From assembly GCF_013870575.1 (NCBI RefSeq), contig NZ_JACBXB010000005.1, positions 1-35,349 of the forward strand: a stretch of DNA of 35,349 nt. The letters run 5' to 3'. The stretch is from Pseudonocardia pini (GTDB taxonomy: Bacteria; Actinomycetota; Actinomycetes; Mycobacteriales; Pseudonocardiaceae). Shown here piece by piece: positions 8,685 through 16,769 of the stretch; the stretch's first letter is position 1, and each line of letters opens with the position of its first letter. Made by a program: the position numbers and the translations under genes. The notes under the pieces are model-generated. The model was not told the DNA's origin. It was given only the letters and a program-made list of their open reading frames with translations, and made no database searches.

Positions 8685-9500
8685 TCAGGGGGCCGTGTGT
8701 TCCGCGCGTCCGTGGAGCGCGGGGCGGGGGTTCGAGAACGCTCGGGTCCGAGGCTCTCGGTGGGGGTCGCCGCCGCGGGCGGAGACGCCCGCGATGCGGC
8801 GGTAGAGCAGGCGCCACGCGGTCCGCCGCCCGTTCCAGGCGGGCGGGCCCTCCATCTGCATGGCGGGTCGCCCCGCGGGATCGGCCTGGGCCCTGATCAC
8901 CTCTTCGTCGCCCTCGTAGGCGGCGAGGAACCGTGGGCAGCCCGGCTCGGGGTGTCGCCACACCCGGTCGGCCTCCCACCGGACGGCCCGGCGGAACCCC
9001 ATGGCGGCGACGACCTCGGCGAGATGGGTCTCGCGGTAGAAGGCGTTGAAGGCCGCGAGCCCGGCCGTGTCGGTGCCGTCCGGCACGTCCATCCCGACGA
9101 GGAAGAGGTACGGGTCGCCCTCGTCGCCGAGCGTGTGGGTGAAACCGGGGTGGCGGCGCCAGGTCATCTCCCAGCGGGCCTCGGGCACCGACCCGGTCCC
9201 GGCGGCGGTCTCCGCGGCGATCCGCTCGACGAGCGACCGGACCTCCCGGTCACCCGCGACCTCGAACAGCAGGAGCCTGCCGGGGCCGAGGTCCCCGCGC
9301 ACGTCGGGACCCACCAGCCGGTAGGCCGACCCCCGGGTCACTCCCGGGGCCGCGGCGACGACCTCCACCACGGCCCGGGTCAGCCCGTCGGTCCACGGGG
9401 CTTCCTTGCCGGGCTCGCCGGGGCCGTGGTCGAGCCCGACGGCGAGGAGCACGCCCTCGCCCCCGGCGGTGTCCGAGCCGGTACCCGCACGGTCAGGCAC
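8685..9500 (-). CDS. Two-domain EthD-like/dimeric alpha-beta barrel protein
   Basis: A 271-residue protein without a firm family assignment. The second half carries a pattern like EthD or dimeric alpha/beta-barrel proteins: FYRETHLAEV, GFRRAVRWE, then PRFLAAYE. The 203-residue protein at 10454 has the same pattern, so the two are paralogues. The first half (to about residue 110), with GPGRLLLFEV, looks like a second, diverged module. The GTG start at 9500 overlaps the stop of the MBL gene by 8 bases. The C-terminal tail (about 25 residues after RRIAG) is arginine and proline rich and may be disordered. Such small barrel proteins often assist aromatic or polyketide-like oxidation, but no function is assigned. 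Confidence 0.7.
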   Translation of the reverse strand: MPDRAGTGSDTAGGEGVLLAVGLDHGPGEPGKEAPWTDGLTRAVVEVVAAAPGVTRGSAYRLVGPDVRGDLGPGRLLLFEVAGDREVRSLVERIAAETAAGTGSVPEARWEMTWRRHPGFTHTLGDEGDPYLFLVGMDVPDGTDTAGLAAFNAFYRETHLAEVVAAMGFRRAVRWEADRVWRHPEPGCPRFLAAYEGDEEVIRAQADPAGRPAMQMEGPPAWNGRRTAWRLLYRRIAGVSARGGDPHREPRTRAFSNPRPALHGRAEHTAP

Positions 9501-10464
9501 GGGGGACTCCCCCGCGCTTCGCGGAGGCGGGGCGTCGGCTCGCGTCCCCGGGCTCCACCCGACTCCAGGTGACCTCGCCGGTGGCGTCCCGGCCGAGCCT
9601 GCCGAGCGTCAGGATCGGCATGTGGGGTCCGGTCACGATCGCGTCGAGGTCGATGGCCATCTCGGCCAGCGCCCCGCGTGCCTCGATCGAGGCACGCGGG
9701 TCGGCGTCGATCTCCGGCAGCCAGTCGTGGTGGCGGAAGTGGATGGGGTGGTGGGCCAGGTCGCCGACCAGGAGGCAGTCCTCGCCGCGGCTCGTGACCC
9801 GGACGCACGTGTGGCCGGGTGTGTGCCCCGCCATCGGGATGGCGGTGACTCCCGGAGCGATCTCCGCCTCCTCGTCGAAGGTGGTGACGAGACCGGCCTC
9901 GATCACCGGCAGGATGCGGGCCCGGACGTAGGTGCCCATCGGGTCGGTCTCGGAGTCGGGACCCGTCCAGTACGCCAGCTCGGCCGCATGGACGAGGACC
10001 CGGCTACGGGGGAAGGCCAACCGCGCCTGCGCGGTGCCGGCGTCGGTGACCAGTCCCCCACAGTGGTCGTAGTGCATGTGGGTCAACACGATCCGGTCGA
10101 CGTCGTCGGGCCCGATCCCGATCTCCCGCAGGCGGTGCCTCATCTCGTCGCCACCGCGCGACTCGCCGAGGTCGTGGATGCCGGGGCCGAAGCCACAGTC
10201 GACCAGGGTGACCGCTCCGGCGAGCTCGACCACGAACAGACCGAAGTTCACGGGGAACTCGGTGTCCGGATCCGTGATCCCCAACGGGGCGGTCCACAAC
10301 GCCGGGTCGATACCGGTGAACCAGAACCGCCTGCGCCCGAACATGATGCCGTCGGTGATGTGGTGGATGCGGGCATCCCCCACGTCGAAGGAGCCGCTCA
10401 GTGCCTGTTCCGCGAGGTCGCGCGGCACGTCGAGCGGGCTGGGGAAACGGTGCTCACCGGGCAT
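9493..10464 (-). CDS. MBL-fold metallohydrolase
   Basis: A 323-residue metallo-beta-lactamase-fold hydrolase. The motif THMHYDHCGG begins at residue 128 and supplies the H-x-H-x-D-H metal set; AGHTPGH, VGDLAHH and TGPH follow in the expected order. It differs clearly from the AHL-lactonase-like enzyme at 2766, so the operon holds two separate MBL hydrolases. The open frame reaches back to 10641, but the ATG at 10464 starts the family-like N-terminus and lies at the end of the preceding gene, overlapping it by 11 bases. A role in ester, thioester or lactone hydrolysis is plausible. The substrate is unknown. Confidence 0.82.
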   Translation of the reverse strand: MPGEHRFPSPLDVPRDLAEQALSGSFDVGDARIHHITDGIMFGRRRFWFTGIDPALWTAPLGITDPDTEFPVNFGLFVVELAGAVTLVDCGFGPGIHDLGESRGGDEMRHRLREIGIGPDDVDRIVLTHMHYDHCGGLVTDAGTAQARLAFPRSRVLVHAAELAYWTGPDSETDPMGTYVRARILPVIEAGLVTTFDEEAEIAPGVTAIPMAGHTPGHTCVRVTSRGEDCLLVGDLAHHPIHFRHHDWLPEIDADPRASIEARGALAEMAIDLDAIVTGPHMPILTLGRLGRDATGEVTWSRVEPGDASRRPASAKRGGVPRA

Positions 10465-11065
10465 GATGCTCTCCCACGCGTCGGAAGTGGTGCGGCGCCG
10501 TGACGGGCCGCGGAGTGTGTCCGGCCGGGTCCTCGCCGGCCTCGGAGGAGCTCGGTCGCAACGACAGCACACGACCGGGACCCGCACCTGCCAGCTCGGC
10601 GACCACCTCGTAGGTGCGGGCGCCGCGAGGTGCGGTGCCACCGGCCGTCGTGGCGGCCTCGTGGGCCCCGAGGCACAGGTCGGAGGGGAGCGGTCCGGCC
10701 GACGAACCGGGGAGCAGGCGCGCCATCATGCGCCACCGGACCGTCATGAGGCTCCAGTCCACCGGGCCCGGGGTGTAGCGGAACCCGGTCCCCGGGACCT
10801 GCTGGTCGCGCAGGTACCTCTCGGCGGCGGTCGGGTCCTCGATCTCGTAGACGGCGAGCCACCGGGGCCCCGGCACCGACGGCCCGCTCGGCGCCAAGAC
10901 TGGTGTCACGGCCTCGTACCGGGTACCCCGCGCGAACCCGTTCGCGAGGGTCACCTCGGCGAGATGGACGTCGTCGTAGTACCGCGCGAACCCCTCGGTC
11001 TCGCGCTCGGTGAGGCTCTCGCCGGGATCGATCCCCACCATGTAGGCGAACTGCGGCGGGGTCAT
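10454..11065 (-). CDS. Short EthD-like/dimeric alpha-beta barrel protein
   Basis: A 203-residue protein paralogous to the one at 8685. The N-terminal half contains YYDDVHLAEV, GFARGTRYE, PRWLAVYE and a W-rich segment ending WRMMARLLPG, matching the second half of its paralogue. The C-terminal part (about residues 125-170) has ARTYEVVAEL and GPGRVLSL, which resemble the first half of the paralogue, so the module order looks reversed. It then ends in a low-complexity, arginine-rich tail, so the second module may be truncated. The ATG overlaps the stop of the carboxymuconolactone-decarboxylase-like gene as ATGA (11065-11062). No function is assigned. Confidence 0.65.
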   Translation of the reverse strand: MTPPQFAYMVGIDPGESLTERETEGFARYYDDVHLAEVTLANGFARGTRYEAVTPVLAPSGPSVPGPRWLAVYEIEDPTAAERYLRDQQVPGTGFRYTPGPVDWSLMTVRWRMMARLLPGSSAGPLPSDLCLGAHEAATTAGGTAPRGARTYEVVAELAGAGPGRVLSLRPSSSEAGEDPAGHTPRPVTAPHHFRRVGEHHAR

Positions 11066-11673
11066 GTGGGCTCCTCCGACGACCCGACGACCTCGGCCAA
11101 CGCCGTCGCGGCGGGCTGCTCGAGGTCGAGGCGCAGCGCGTTGGCGACGACGGAGACGGTCCAGTACCGACCGATGACCGACAGCAGGTCGACCACCTCG
11201 CCGACGGGCAGCAGGCCCGCCACCCTGTCCCAGGTCTCGTCGGTCAGGTCATGAGCGGCGTGGAGCTCGTCGACGACGTCGAGGACGAGGCGGTCGAGCT
11301 CCGACCAGCCCGGCCCGGCGTCGCCACCGGCGAGAGCCCCGATCTCGGCGTCGGTGAGACCCGCGGAGCGGGCGAAGAGGACGTGCTGGGCGAACTCGTA
11401 CCGGGATCGGCATCTCCACCCGACCCGCAGGATCGCGATCTCCCGCAGCCGAGGGCTCAAGGCGGACCCGCTGAACAGGTACCGCTGGAGCGGCGCCTGG
11501 GCCTCCGCCAGGCCGGGGCTGTGGGCCCAGGTGCGGGAGATGTTCAGCTGCGCCGAGTCCGGCACCGGCCTGCCGGCCGCCTCCCGGCGGCGTCGGTACT
11601 CCTCCCGACCCAGCGGGGCGAGCCGGGGCGCGCCCCGATCGGCGGTCCAGCTCGTCACGATGTCCTGCTGCAT
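11062..11673 (-). CDS. Carboxymuconolactone decarboxylase-like protein
   Basis: A 203-residue protein of the carboxymuconolactone decarboxylase/AhpD-like superfamily. The diagnostic stretch is REIAILRVGWRCRSRYEF followed by AQH near residues 81-103. The C-x3-YE-x2-QH arrangement matches the non-AhpD branch common in actinobacterial degradation clusters; the AhpD C-x2-C pair is absent. The ATG at 11691 is possible, but the ATG at 11673 has a strong GGGGGAGG eight bases upstream and was preferred. It lies 21 bases after the thiolase stop and couples by ATGA to the next gene. Members can decarboxylate gamma-carboxymuconolactone, yet many have no known reaction, so only the fold is claimed. Confidence 0.82.
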   Translation of the reverse strand: MQQDIVTSWTADRGAPRLAPLGREEYRRRREAAGRPVPDSAQLNISRTWAHSPGLAEAQAPLQRYLFSGSALSPRLREIAILRVGWRCRSRYEFAQHVLFARSAGLTDAEIGALAGGDAGPGWSELDRLVLDVVDELHAAHDLTDETWDRVAGLLPVGEVVDLLSVIGRYWTVSVVANALRLDLEQPAATALAEVVGSSEEPT

Positions 11674-11694
11674 GCTCTCTGCCTCCCCCATGGC

Positions 11695-12909
11695 CTAGAC
11701 CCGTTCCAGCAGGACGGCCATGCCCTGTCCCCCACCGACGCACAGGGCCGCGACCCCCGTGGTCAGGTCGTCCGCCGCCAACGTCTGCGCCAGGCTCAGG
11801 ACGAGCCGGGCGCCGGTCATGCCGAACGGGTGGCCGAGTGCGATGGCGCCGCCCCGGGTGTTCAGGCGCGCGGGGTCGATCCCGAGCCGGCGTGCACACG
11901 GAAGGACCTGCGCGGCGAAGGCCTCGTTGATCTCGACCCGGTCGACGTCGCCGATCGCCCTGCCGTTGCGGGCCAGCAGGCGTGACACCGCCGGGACCGG
12001 CCCCAGGCCCATCAGCTCCGGCTCGACCCCGGTCACCACCGAGTCGACGATCCGCACCAGGGGTTCGAGCCCCAGCTCGCCCGCCCGCCCCTCGGACATG
12101 ACCACGAGGGCCACCGCGCCGTCGCTCAGCGGGCAGGAGTTGCCCGCGGTCACCTCCCCGCGGGGGTGGAAGACCGGCCGCAGCGACGCGAGGACATCGG
12201 CCGTGGTGTCGGGCCGGATGCCGTCGTCTCGGGTCACGTGGGTGCCGTCGGCGAGCTCGACCGGCACCATCGCCGCGGTCTCCAGGCCCGCGTCACGGGT
12301 GGCCGTCGCCCGGGCGTGCGACAGGGCGGCGAACTCGTCCATGTCACGGCGGCTCACGGCCTCCCGCCTGCGGACGAACTCCGCGGTCGCCCCCATCGAC
12401 ACGTAGACGTCGCCCACCTCGGTCCCGGGGTGCCACTCGGCGTCGTCCGCGAGGCAGCGTGCGGTGTGGTCCGCGGCCGGGGCGAAGGCCGCGTTCAATT
12501 CGCCCGAGTCCGCGCCCCCGTTCACGTAGCGGCTCAGCGTCTCGACGCCCGCGGCGACGTAGGAGGCGCCCGCCCCGGCCTGCACGGCGTGCGCCGCCAT
12601 CCGCACGGCCTGCAGCGAGGACGCGCAGTAGCGGTTGACCGTCACACCGCCCGCCGACGGCAGACCGGAGAGGAGGCCGACCACCCGGGCCAGGTTGTAT
12701 CCCGCCTCCCCGGCAGGCTGTGCACAGCCCAGGATCACGTCCTCGATGTCGGGGACGACCTCGGCGGGAAGGTCACGCAGCACCGCACGGACGACCTGCG
12801 CGGCCAGGTCGTCCGGCCGGACCTCGCGCAGCGAGCCCTTGAAGGCACGTCCGATCGGCGACCGGCGACCGGCGACGACGACCGGGGTCCGGTCGTTCAC
12901 CTCACTCAT
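11695..12909 (-). CDS. Acetyl-CoA acyltransferase (thiolase)
   Basis: A 404-residue thiolase. The nucleophilic cysteine is C95 in NRYCASSLQ; NEAFAAQ, GGAIALGHPFGMTG and the C-terminal CVGGGQG carry the other catalytic residues, so it is complete. It should cleave a 3-ketoacyl-CoA to acetyl-CoA (or propionyl-CoA) and a shortened acyl-CoA, the expected end of a beta-oxidation-like sequence. The frame is open much further upstream, but the ATG at 12909 overlaps the MmgE/PrpD stop as ATGA and gives the family N-terminus TPVVVAGRRSPIG. The long upstream extension is a shadow of the MmgE/PrpD gene. Confidence 0.92.
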   Translation of the reverse strand: MSEVNDRTPVVVAGRRSPIGRAFKGSLREVRPDDLAAQVVRAVLRDLPAEVVPDIEDVILGCAQPAGEAGYNLARVVGLLSGLPSAGGVTVNRYCASSLQAVRMAAHAVQAGAGASYVAAGVETLSRYVNGGADSGELNAAFAPAADHTARCLADDAEWHPGTEVGDVYVSMGATAEFVRRREAVSRRDMDEFAALSHARATATRDAGLETAAMVPVELADGTHVTRDDGIRPDTTADVLASLRPVFHPRGEVTAGNSCPLSDGAVALVVMSEGRAGELGLEPLVRIVDSVVTGVEPELMGLGPVPAVSRLLARNGRAIGDVDRVEINEAFAAQVLPCARRLGIDPARLNTRGGAIALGHPFGMTGARLVLSLAQTLAADDLTTGVAALCVGGGQGMAVLLERV

Positions 12910-14282
12910 GGGGTTGCTCCTCCACTCGACGACGGCCGCGGGGCGAACGTCGCCTCGACGAGGGCGCGCGAGGTGCGCGCCTCGATGCCCAGACACAGGT
13001 CCCGCAGCGCGGCGGCGTCGGCCGGGGACTGTGGCGACTCCGGCTGGAGCCGCTCGAACGCGGCCTCCGCCGCCGCGCGATCCCAGGTCGGGGCATCGAC
13101 GGCCGGGTCGTAGCCCAGCGCGAAGGTCTCCCCCGCCGTGTCGACCTCGAGCCGGACGGCGTCGTCGGGCAGCGTGCCGTCCGAGACGACGTCGATCATG
13201 CCGACGAGGTCCTGCTCTGTCGATGACAGCGGACCGGTCAGGTCCTGCAGGCCGACGCGCCCCCGCGACAGGGCGACGGCGACACAGAACCGGGCGCTCA
13301 TCAGGGCCTCCCCCTTGCCCGCGAACGGCCCCCGGCTGTCGATCCCCGGATAGTGGGCCTGGCTCGGGGGCATCGACAGCCGGACGGCCGTCACCTCGCC
13401 GAGGTCCGCCGTGTGCCTGCGGAGGCGGACGGCCAGTCCCACCGGCGCCTGGTTGAACGCGCACACCGGGTACGCCTTGGGGGTGACCTGCAGGATCATC
13501 CAGTCCCGGCCGAGGTGTCCGGCGGGATCTCCCGCGTCGAGACCGTCGCCGCCGACCGCCCGGTACAGACCGCTGCCGCCTTCGAGCGCGTCGCGCGCCC
13601 CGAGGAGCCCGCGCTCCGCCAGCAGCGCCGCCGTGAGACCGTTGCGGCCCGCGACCCCGGGCTGGTACTGCCACTCCTCGCCACCGGAGACCCAGGTCTG
13701 GTTGACGCCCCCACCGAAGGCGGCGGCGCAGGCCAACGCGTCGGCGACGGAGCTCGGGCTCAGCCCGAGCAGCTTGGCGCAGGCCGCCGCCGCACCGAAC
13801 GCGCCGAAGACGCTGGTCGCCCGGAACCCCCGCGCGGTGGCCGCCGCGGCGGCGGCCCGGCCCACCGCGCTCGCCGCCTCGTACCCCACGACCATCGCCT
13901 CGAGGAGTGCCGTCCCGCTCGCGTCGCGGTGGTCGGCCAGCGCGAGCAGCGCGGGCAGCGTCGTGCAGCCGATGTGGGTCTGGGCGGCGAGCTGGGAGTC
14001 GTCCTGGGTGCGCGCGTGCATCATGGCGGCGTTGGCCAGGACCGCGGCATCGATGGCGGCGGCCGAACCGTCGACGAACAGCCGTGCGGGCCCCGCCGTC
14101 TCGCGGGCCAGCATCAGTGCGGGTTCGTCCGACCGGTAGCCGGCCACCGCGACGCCCATGTTGTGCAGCAGGATCAGCTTGGTCCGCTCCACGACCGCGT
14201 CCGGCACGTCCTCCAGACGGAGATCGGCCGCGAATCCCGCCACCCGCTCCAGGATCGCGTCGCCGGTGCCCACGCCGGTCAT
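12906..14282 (-). CDS. MmgE/PrpD family protein
   Basis: A 458-residue member of the MmgE/PrpD family, which includes 2-methylcitrate dehydratase and cis-aconitate decarboxylase. Recognisable features are the all-helical N-terminal domain (LILLHNMGVAVAGYRSDEP, HARTQDDSQ, HIGCTTLPALLAL) and a C-terminal lid domain with VTPKAYPVCAFNQAP. Length is normal. The family acts on tri- and dicarboxylates, or on related branched acids, by dehydration, decarboxylation or isomerisation. With a TcuA-like flavoprotein and a mesaconyl-type hydratase in the same operon, chemistry on a branched di- or tricarboxylate is an attractive but unproven idea. Both ends overlap neighbours by ATGA. Confidence 0.85.
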   Translation of the reverse strand: MTGVGTGDAILERVAGFAADLRLEDVPDAVVERTKLILLHNMGVAVAGYRSDEPALMLARETAGPARLFVDGSAAAIDAAVLANAAMMHARTQDDSQLAAQTHIGCTTLPALLALADHRDASGTALLEAMVVGYEAASAVGRAAAAAATARGFRATSVFGAFGAAAACAKLLGLSPSSVADALACAAAFGGGVNQTWVSGGEEWQYQPGVAGRNGLTAALLAERGLLGARDALEGGSGLYRAVGGDGLDAGDPAGHLGRDWMILQVTPKAYPVCAFNQAPVGLAVRLRRHTADLGEVTAVRLSMPPSQAHYPGIDSRGPFAGKGEALMSARFCVAVALSRGRVGLQDLTGPLSSTEQDLVGMIDVVSDGTLPDDAVRLEVDTAGETFALGYDPAVDAPTWDRAAAEAAFERLQPESPQSPADAAALRDLCLGIEARTSRALVEATFAPRPSSSGGATP

Positions 14283-14725
14283 CGGAACCGCCCCGCGGAG
14301 GGCAGCTCGACGGTCGCCGCGCCCGGTGCGCAGAGCGTCCCGTCCTGCTTGCGGCCCTCGAGCTCGATCTCGACCACGAGTGCCTCGCCCTCGACACCGA
14401 CGGCGGTCACGGTGCCCGTGCACGTCAGCGTGTCCCCGGGTACCGCGATGGCACGGTTCTGCCACCGGAATCGACGCAGCCGACCGTGCGGCCCCGCCCA
14501 GTTCAGGACGGTCTGGCTCAGGAGTGACCCGTGCAGGTGCGACTGCACCAGGACTCCCGGATAGCCCTCGGACCGCGCATAGCCCTCGTCGTAGTGGATC
14601 CGGTGGGAGTTCCACGTCGCCGCGCTGAAGCGGAAGAGCTGCACCTCGCCTGGGGTGACCACGAGGGGCGGGATCGCGTCGCCCACGGAGACCGGGGCGG
14701 CGCGGACGGTCGCGTCGCCCGTCAT
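14279..14725 (-). CDS. MaoC-like hydratase subunit, HTD2/mesaconyl-C4-CoA type
   Basis: A 148-residue single hot-dog protein. The active-site region reads ATWNSHRIHYDE near residues 35-46. Classic MaoC hydratases have D-x-N-P-x-H here; the N-x-H-R-I-H-Y-D form is typical of HTD2-like and mesaconyl-C4-CoA (3-methylfumaryl-CoA) hydratases. The upstream gene supplies the matching N-terminal, FAS1-like dehydratase domain, so the two proteins likely form one hydratase. The frame extends upstream to 15175, but the ATG at 14725 overlaps the partner's stop as ATGA. It probably adds water to, or removes it from, a branched acyl-CoA. The specific substrate is inference. Confidence 0.82.
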   Translation of the reverse strand: MTGDATVRAAPVSVGDAIPPLVVTPGEVQLFRFSAATWNSHRIHYDEGYARSEGYPGVLVQSHLHGSLLSQTVLNWAGPHGRLRRFRWQNRAIAVPGDTLTCTGTVTAVGVEGEALVVEIELEGRKQDGTLCAPGAATVELPSAGRFR

Positions 14726-15207
14726 CGCGCGATCAGGCTCTCGCGACACGTGACCAGGGGCTGCCCCTGGTCGTCGGAGAACAGGTGCCGGAAGGTGAGG
14801 AGCAGCATCTCGCCCGTGGAGCTGTTCTTCAGCTCGACACTCTCCACCGTGGTCTCCACCGTCACAGCCGTCCCCTCCTCGATCGTCCGGTGGAACTCCA
14901 GGTCCTGTCCGGCGCCCATCAGCCGGAGTCCGGTCAACGGCAGCTCGTCGACGACGGCGGCGGCCGACCCGTCGTCGCGCAGGCCCTCGGTCGGGGGCCC
15001 TCCGGTCCACCCGACGACGGCGGGCACGTGCAGGGGATGAGCCGACACCCGGCCCGTCGCCGACGTCGGCCGTCGGTCCGCTCCCGCGCCCACCGCCGAG
15101 GCGAACCGCTCGATGGCGAGCCGGTCCAGCACCCCGAGCGGTCGGCTGCCGCCGGAGCCGACGAGAGCGCGGCACCTCGTGGCCGCCTCCCGGACGAGAT
15201 CGCTCAC
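14722..15207 (-). CDS. FAS1-like dehydratase-domain hydratase subunit
   Basis: A 161-residue hot-dog protein resembling the N-terminal half of MaoC/HTD2 dehydratases (FAS1-like dehydratase domain). Clues are VLDRLAIERFASAVGAG near residue 26, the VPAVVGW region, and LPLTGLRLMGAGQDLEFH, which matches the substrate-tunnel segment of mesaconyl-C4-CoA hydratases. It lacks the catalytic HxxD-type motif, which sits in the following gene. The GTG start overlaps the acyl-CoA ligase stop as GTGA (15207-15204), and its own stop overlaps the MaoC subunit. Obligate heterodimer formation with that subunit is inferred from coupling and domain logic. Confidence 0.75.
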   Translation of the reverse strand: MSDLVREAATRCRALVGSGGSRPLGVLDRLAIERFASAVGAGADRRPTSATGRVSAHPLHVPAVVGWTGGPPTEGLRDDGSAAAVVDELPLTGLRLMGAGQDLEFHRTIEEGTAVTVETTVESVELKNSSTGEMLLLTFRHLFSDDQGQPLVTCRESLIAR

Positions 15208-16769
15208 GAGGACTCCCCCACCATCCGGCGGAGCGCCTTCTTCTCGATCTTCCCGATGGCCGTCCTGGGCAGCTCGTGCACGATCTGGATCGCGGTCGGG
15301 ATCTTGAAGTCCGCCAGGCGTCCCCGGCAGTGCTCCGTGAGGTCGTCGGTCGACAGGGTGTGCCCGTCGTCGACCATCACGAACGCCATGACCGCCTCGT
15401 CACGGACCGGGTCCGGGACGCCGATCACCGCGGCCTCGGCGACCGCCGGGTGGGTCAGCAGGACCTGCTCGACCTCGACCGCCGCGATGTTCTCCCCCGC
15501 ACGCTTGATCATGTCCTTGCGGCGGCCGCAGAAGTAGAGGTACCCGTCCCGGTCGAGGTACCCGTTGTCGCCGGTGTGGAGCCAGCCGTCGCGGAGGGCC
15601 TCCGCGGTGGCCTGGGGGTCCTTGAAGTAGCCCTTCATGAGCGTGACGCCCGGGGTGCCCGCCACGACGATCTCGCCGATCGTGCCGGTCGGTGCGTCGG
15701 CGCCCTCGTCGTCGACGATCCGGACGGCCCGGTCGTACAGCGGCAGCCCGACCGACGGCCATCGGTCCTCGCCCCGGAGGGGCGCCCGGGTGACGACGCA
15801 CATCGCCTCGGACAGCCCCCACCCGTTCATCAGCCTGAGTCCGAACCGCCGCTCGAACGCCTCCTTCTCCTCGTCGAGCACGTTGATGGCGTAGAAGTTG
15901 ACGCGCAGCGAGTGCGCCCGGTCCTCCTCGTCCGGAGGCTGTGCCAGGAGGGTGCGGACCTGCATCGCGACGAGGTTCGTGCTGGTCGCCCGGTGCTCGC
16001 GCACCTGACGCCAGTAGCGCCTGGCGCTGAAGGACTCGAGGACGATGCACGTCGCTCCGGCGACGAGGGCGGCCATCACCGTGGTGGTCTGGGCGTTGGC
16101 GTGGAACAGGGGCAGCGCGGTGATCAGCCGGTCCTCCGGGCCGAACTCGTAGCTGAAGACCTTCCGGACCCCCGCTCGGATCAGGTTGGCGTGGGTGACC
16201 ATCACCGCCTTCGGGGCCGAGGTCGTGCCCGAGGTGAACAACAGCTCGCACACGGCGTCGCCGTCCAGCGGGACGTCCGGAGCCTCGCCGCCCGCCAGGC
16301 CCAGGCCCTCGACGGTCCGCTCGGCGGCGCGACCGCGCGGGCCGTCGGCCAGGATCCCGAGGACCTCCCCGGAGTCGGCCCGGACGACCTGGTCGAAGAG
16401 CCGCTCGTAGGCCGCGGTGGTCACGTAGGCGACCGCCTCGGAGTGCTGGACCAGGTGGCGCAGCTCCCGCTCGGTGTTGGCGGTGTTCGACGGCACCGCC
16501 ACCGCTCCGATCCACGCCAGCGAGAACCACGACACGAGGAAGTCGGGGCAGTTGGGCAGGTGCAGGACCACGGCGTCGCCCGGTCCGATGCCGAGCCCGC
16601 TGAAGCCCTGAGCGGTGCGGCGGACCAGGTCGACGAACTCGTCGTAGGTGAACGTGGACGTGGTGCCCTGCGCCGACTCGAAGACCAGGAACGTCCGGTC
16701 GCCGTGCCGCTCCTGCTGCGCCGAGAGGAGCTCCCTCAGGGTGCGCGGGCTCGCCCCGTCGCCGCTCAT
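15204..16769 (-). CDS. Acyl-CoA ligase (AMP-binding, CaiC-like)
   Basis: A 521-residue adenylate-forming ligase. The phosphate-binding motif TSGTTSAPK is at residues 179-187, the A5 region is NGWGLSE, A7 contains GRRKDMIKRAGENI, and the C-terminal lysine motif reads RTAIGKIEKK, so both domains are intact. By eye it is nearest the crotonobetaine/carnitine-CoA ligase and medium-chain ligase group. It should activate a carboxylate from the upper pathway to its CoA thioester, using ATP, for the hydratase, dehydrogenase and thiolase encoded with it. The frame is open to 17057; the ATG at 16769 overlaps the E1 dehydrogenase stop as ATGA and sets the start. Confidence 0.88.
   Translation of the reverse strand: MSGDGASPRTLRELLSAQQERHGDRTFLVFESAQGTTSTFTYDEFVDLVRRTAQGFSGLGIGPGDAVVLHLPNCPDFLVSWFSLAWIGAVAVPSNTANTERELRHLVQHSEAVAYVTTAAYERLFDQVVRADSGEVLGILADGPRGRAAERTVEGLGLAGGEAPDVPLDGDAVCELLFTSGTTSAPKAVMVTHANLIRAGVRKVFSYEFGPEDRLITALPLFHANAQTTTVMAALVAGATCIVLESFSARRYWRQVREHRATSTNLVAMQVRTLLAQPPDEEDRAHSLRVNFYAINVLDEEKEAFERRFGLRLMNGWGLSEAMCVVTRAPLRGEDRWPSVGLPLYDRAVRIVDDEGADAPTGTIGEIVVAGTPGVTLMKGYFKDPQATAEALRDGWLHTGDNGYLDRDGYLYFCGRRKDMIKRAGENIAAVEVEQVLLTHPAVAEAAVIGVPDPVRDEAVMAFVMVDDGHTLSTDDLTEHCRGRLADFKIPTAIQIVHELPRTAIGKIEKKALRRMVGESS

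Noticed and set aside
11695-14397. 900-residue frame running through thiolase and MmgE/PrpD
   Set aside because: The thiolase start at 12909 is fixed by the ATGA overlap and family N-terminus; the upstream part is low-complexity arginine/glycine-rich shadow, not a fusion.
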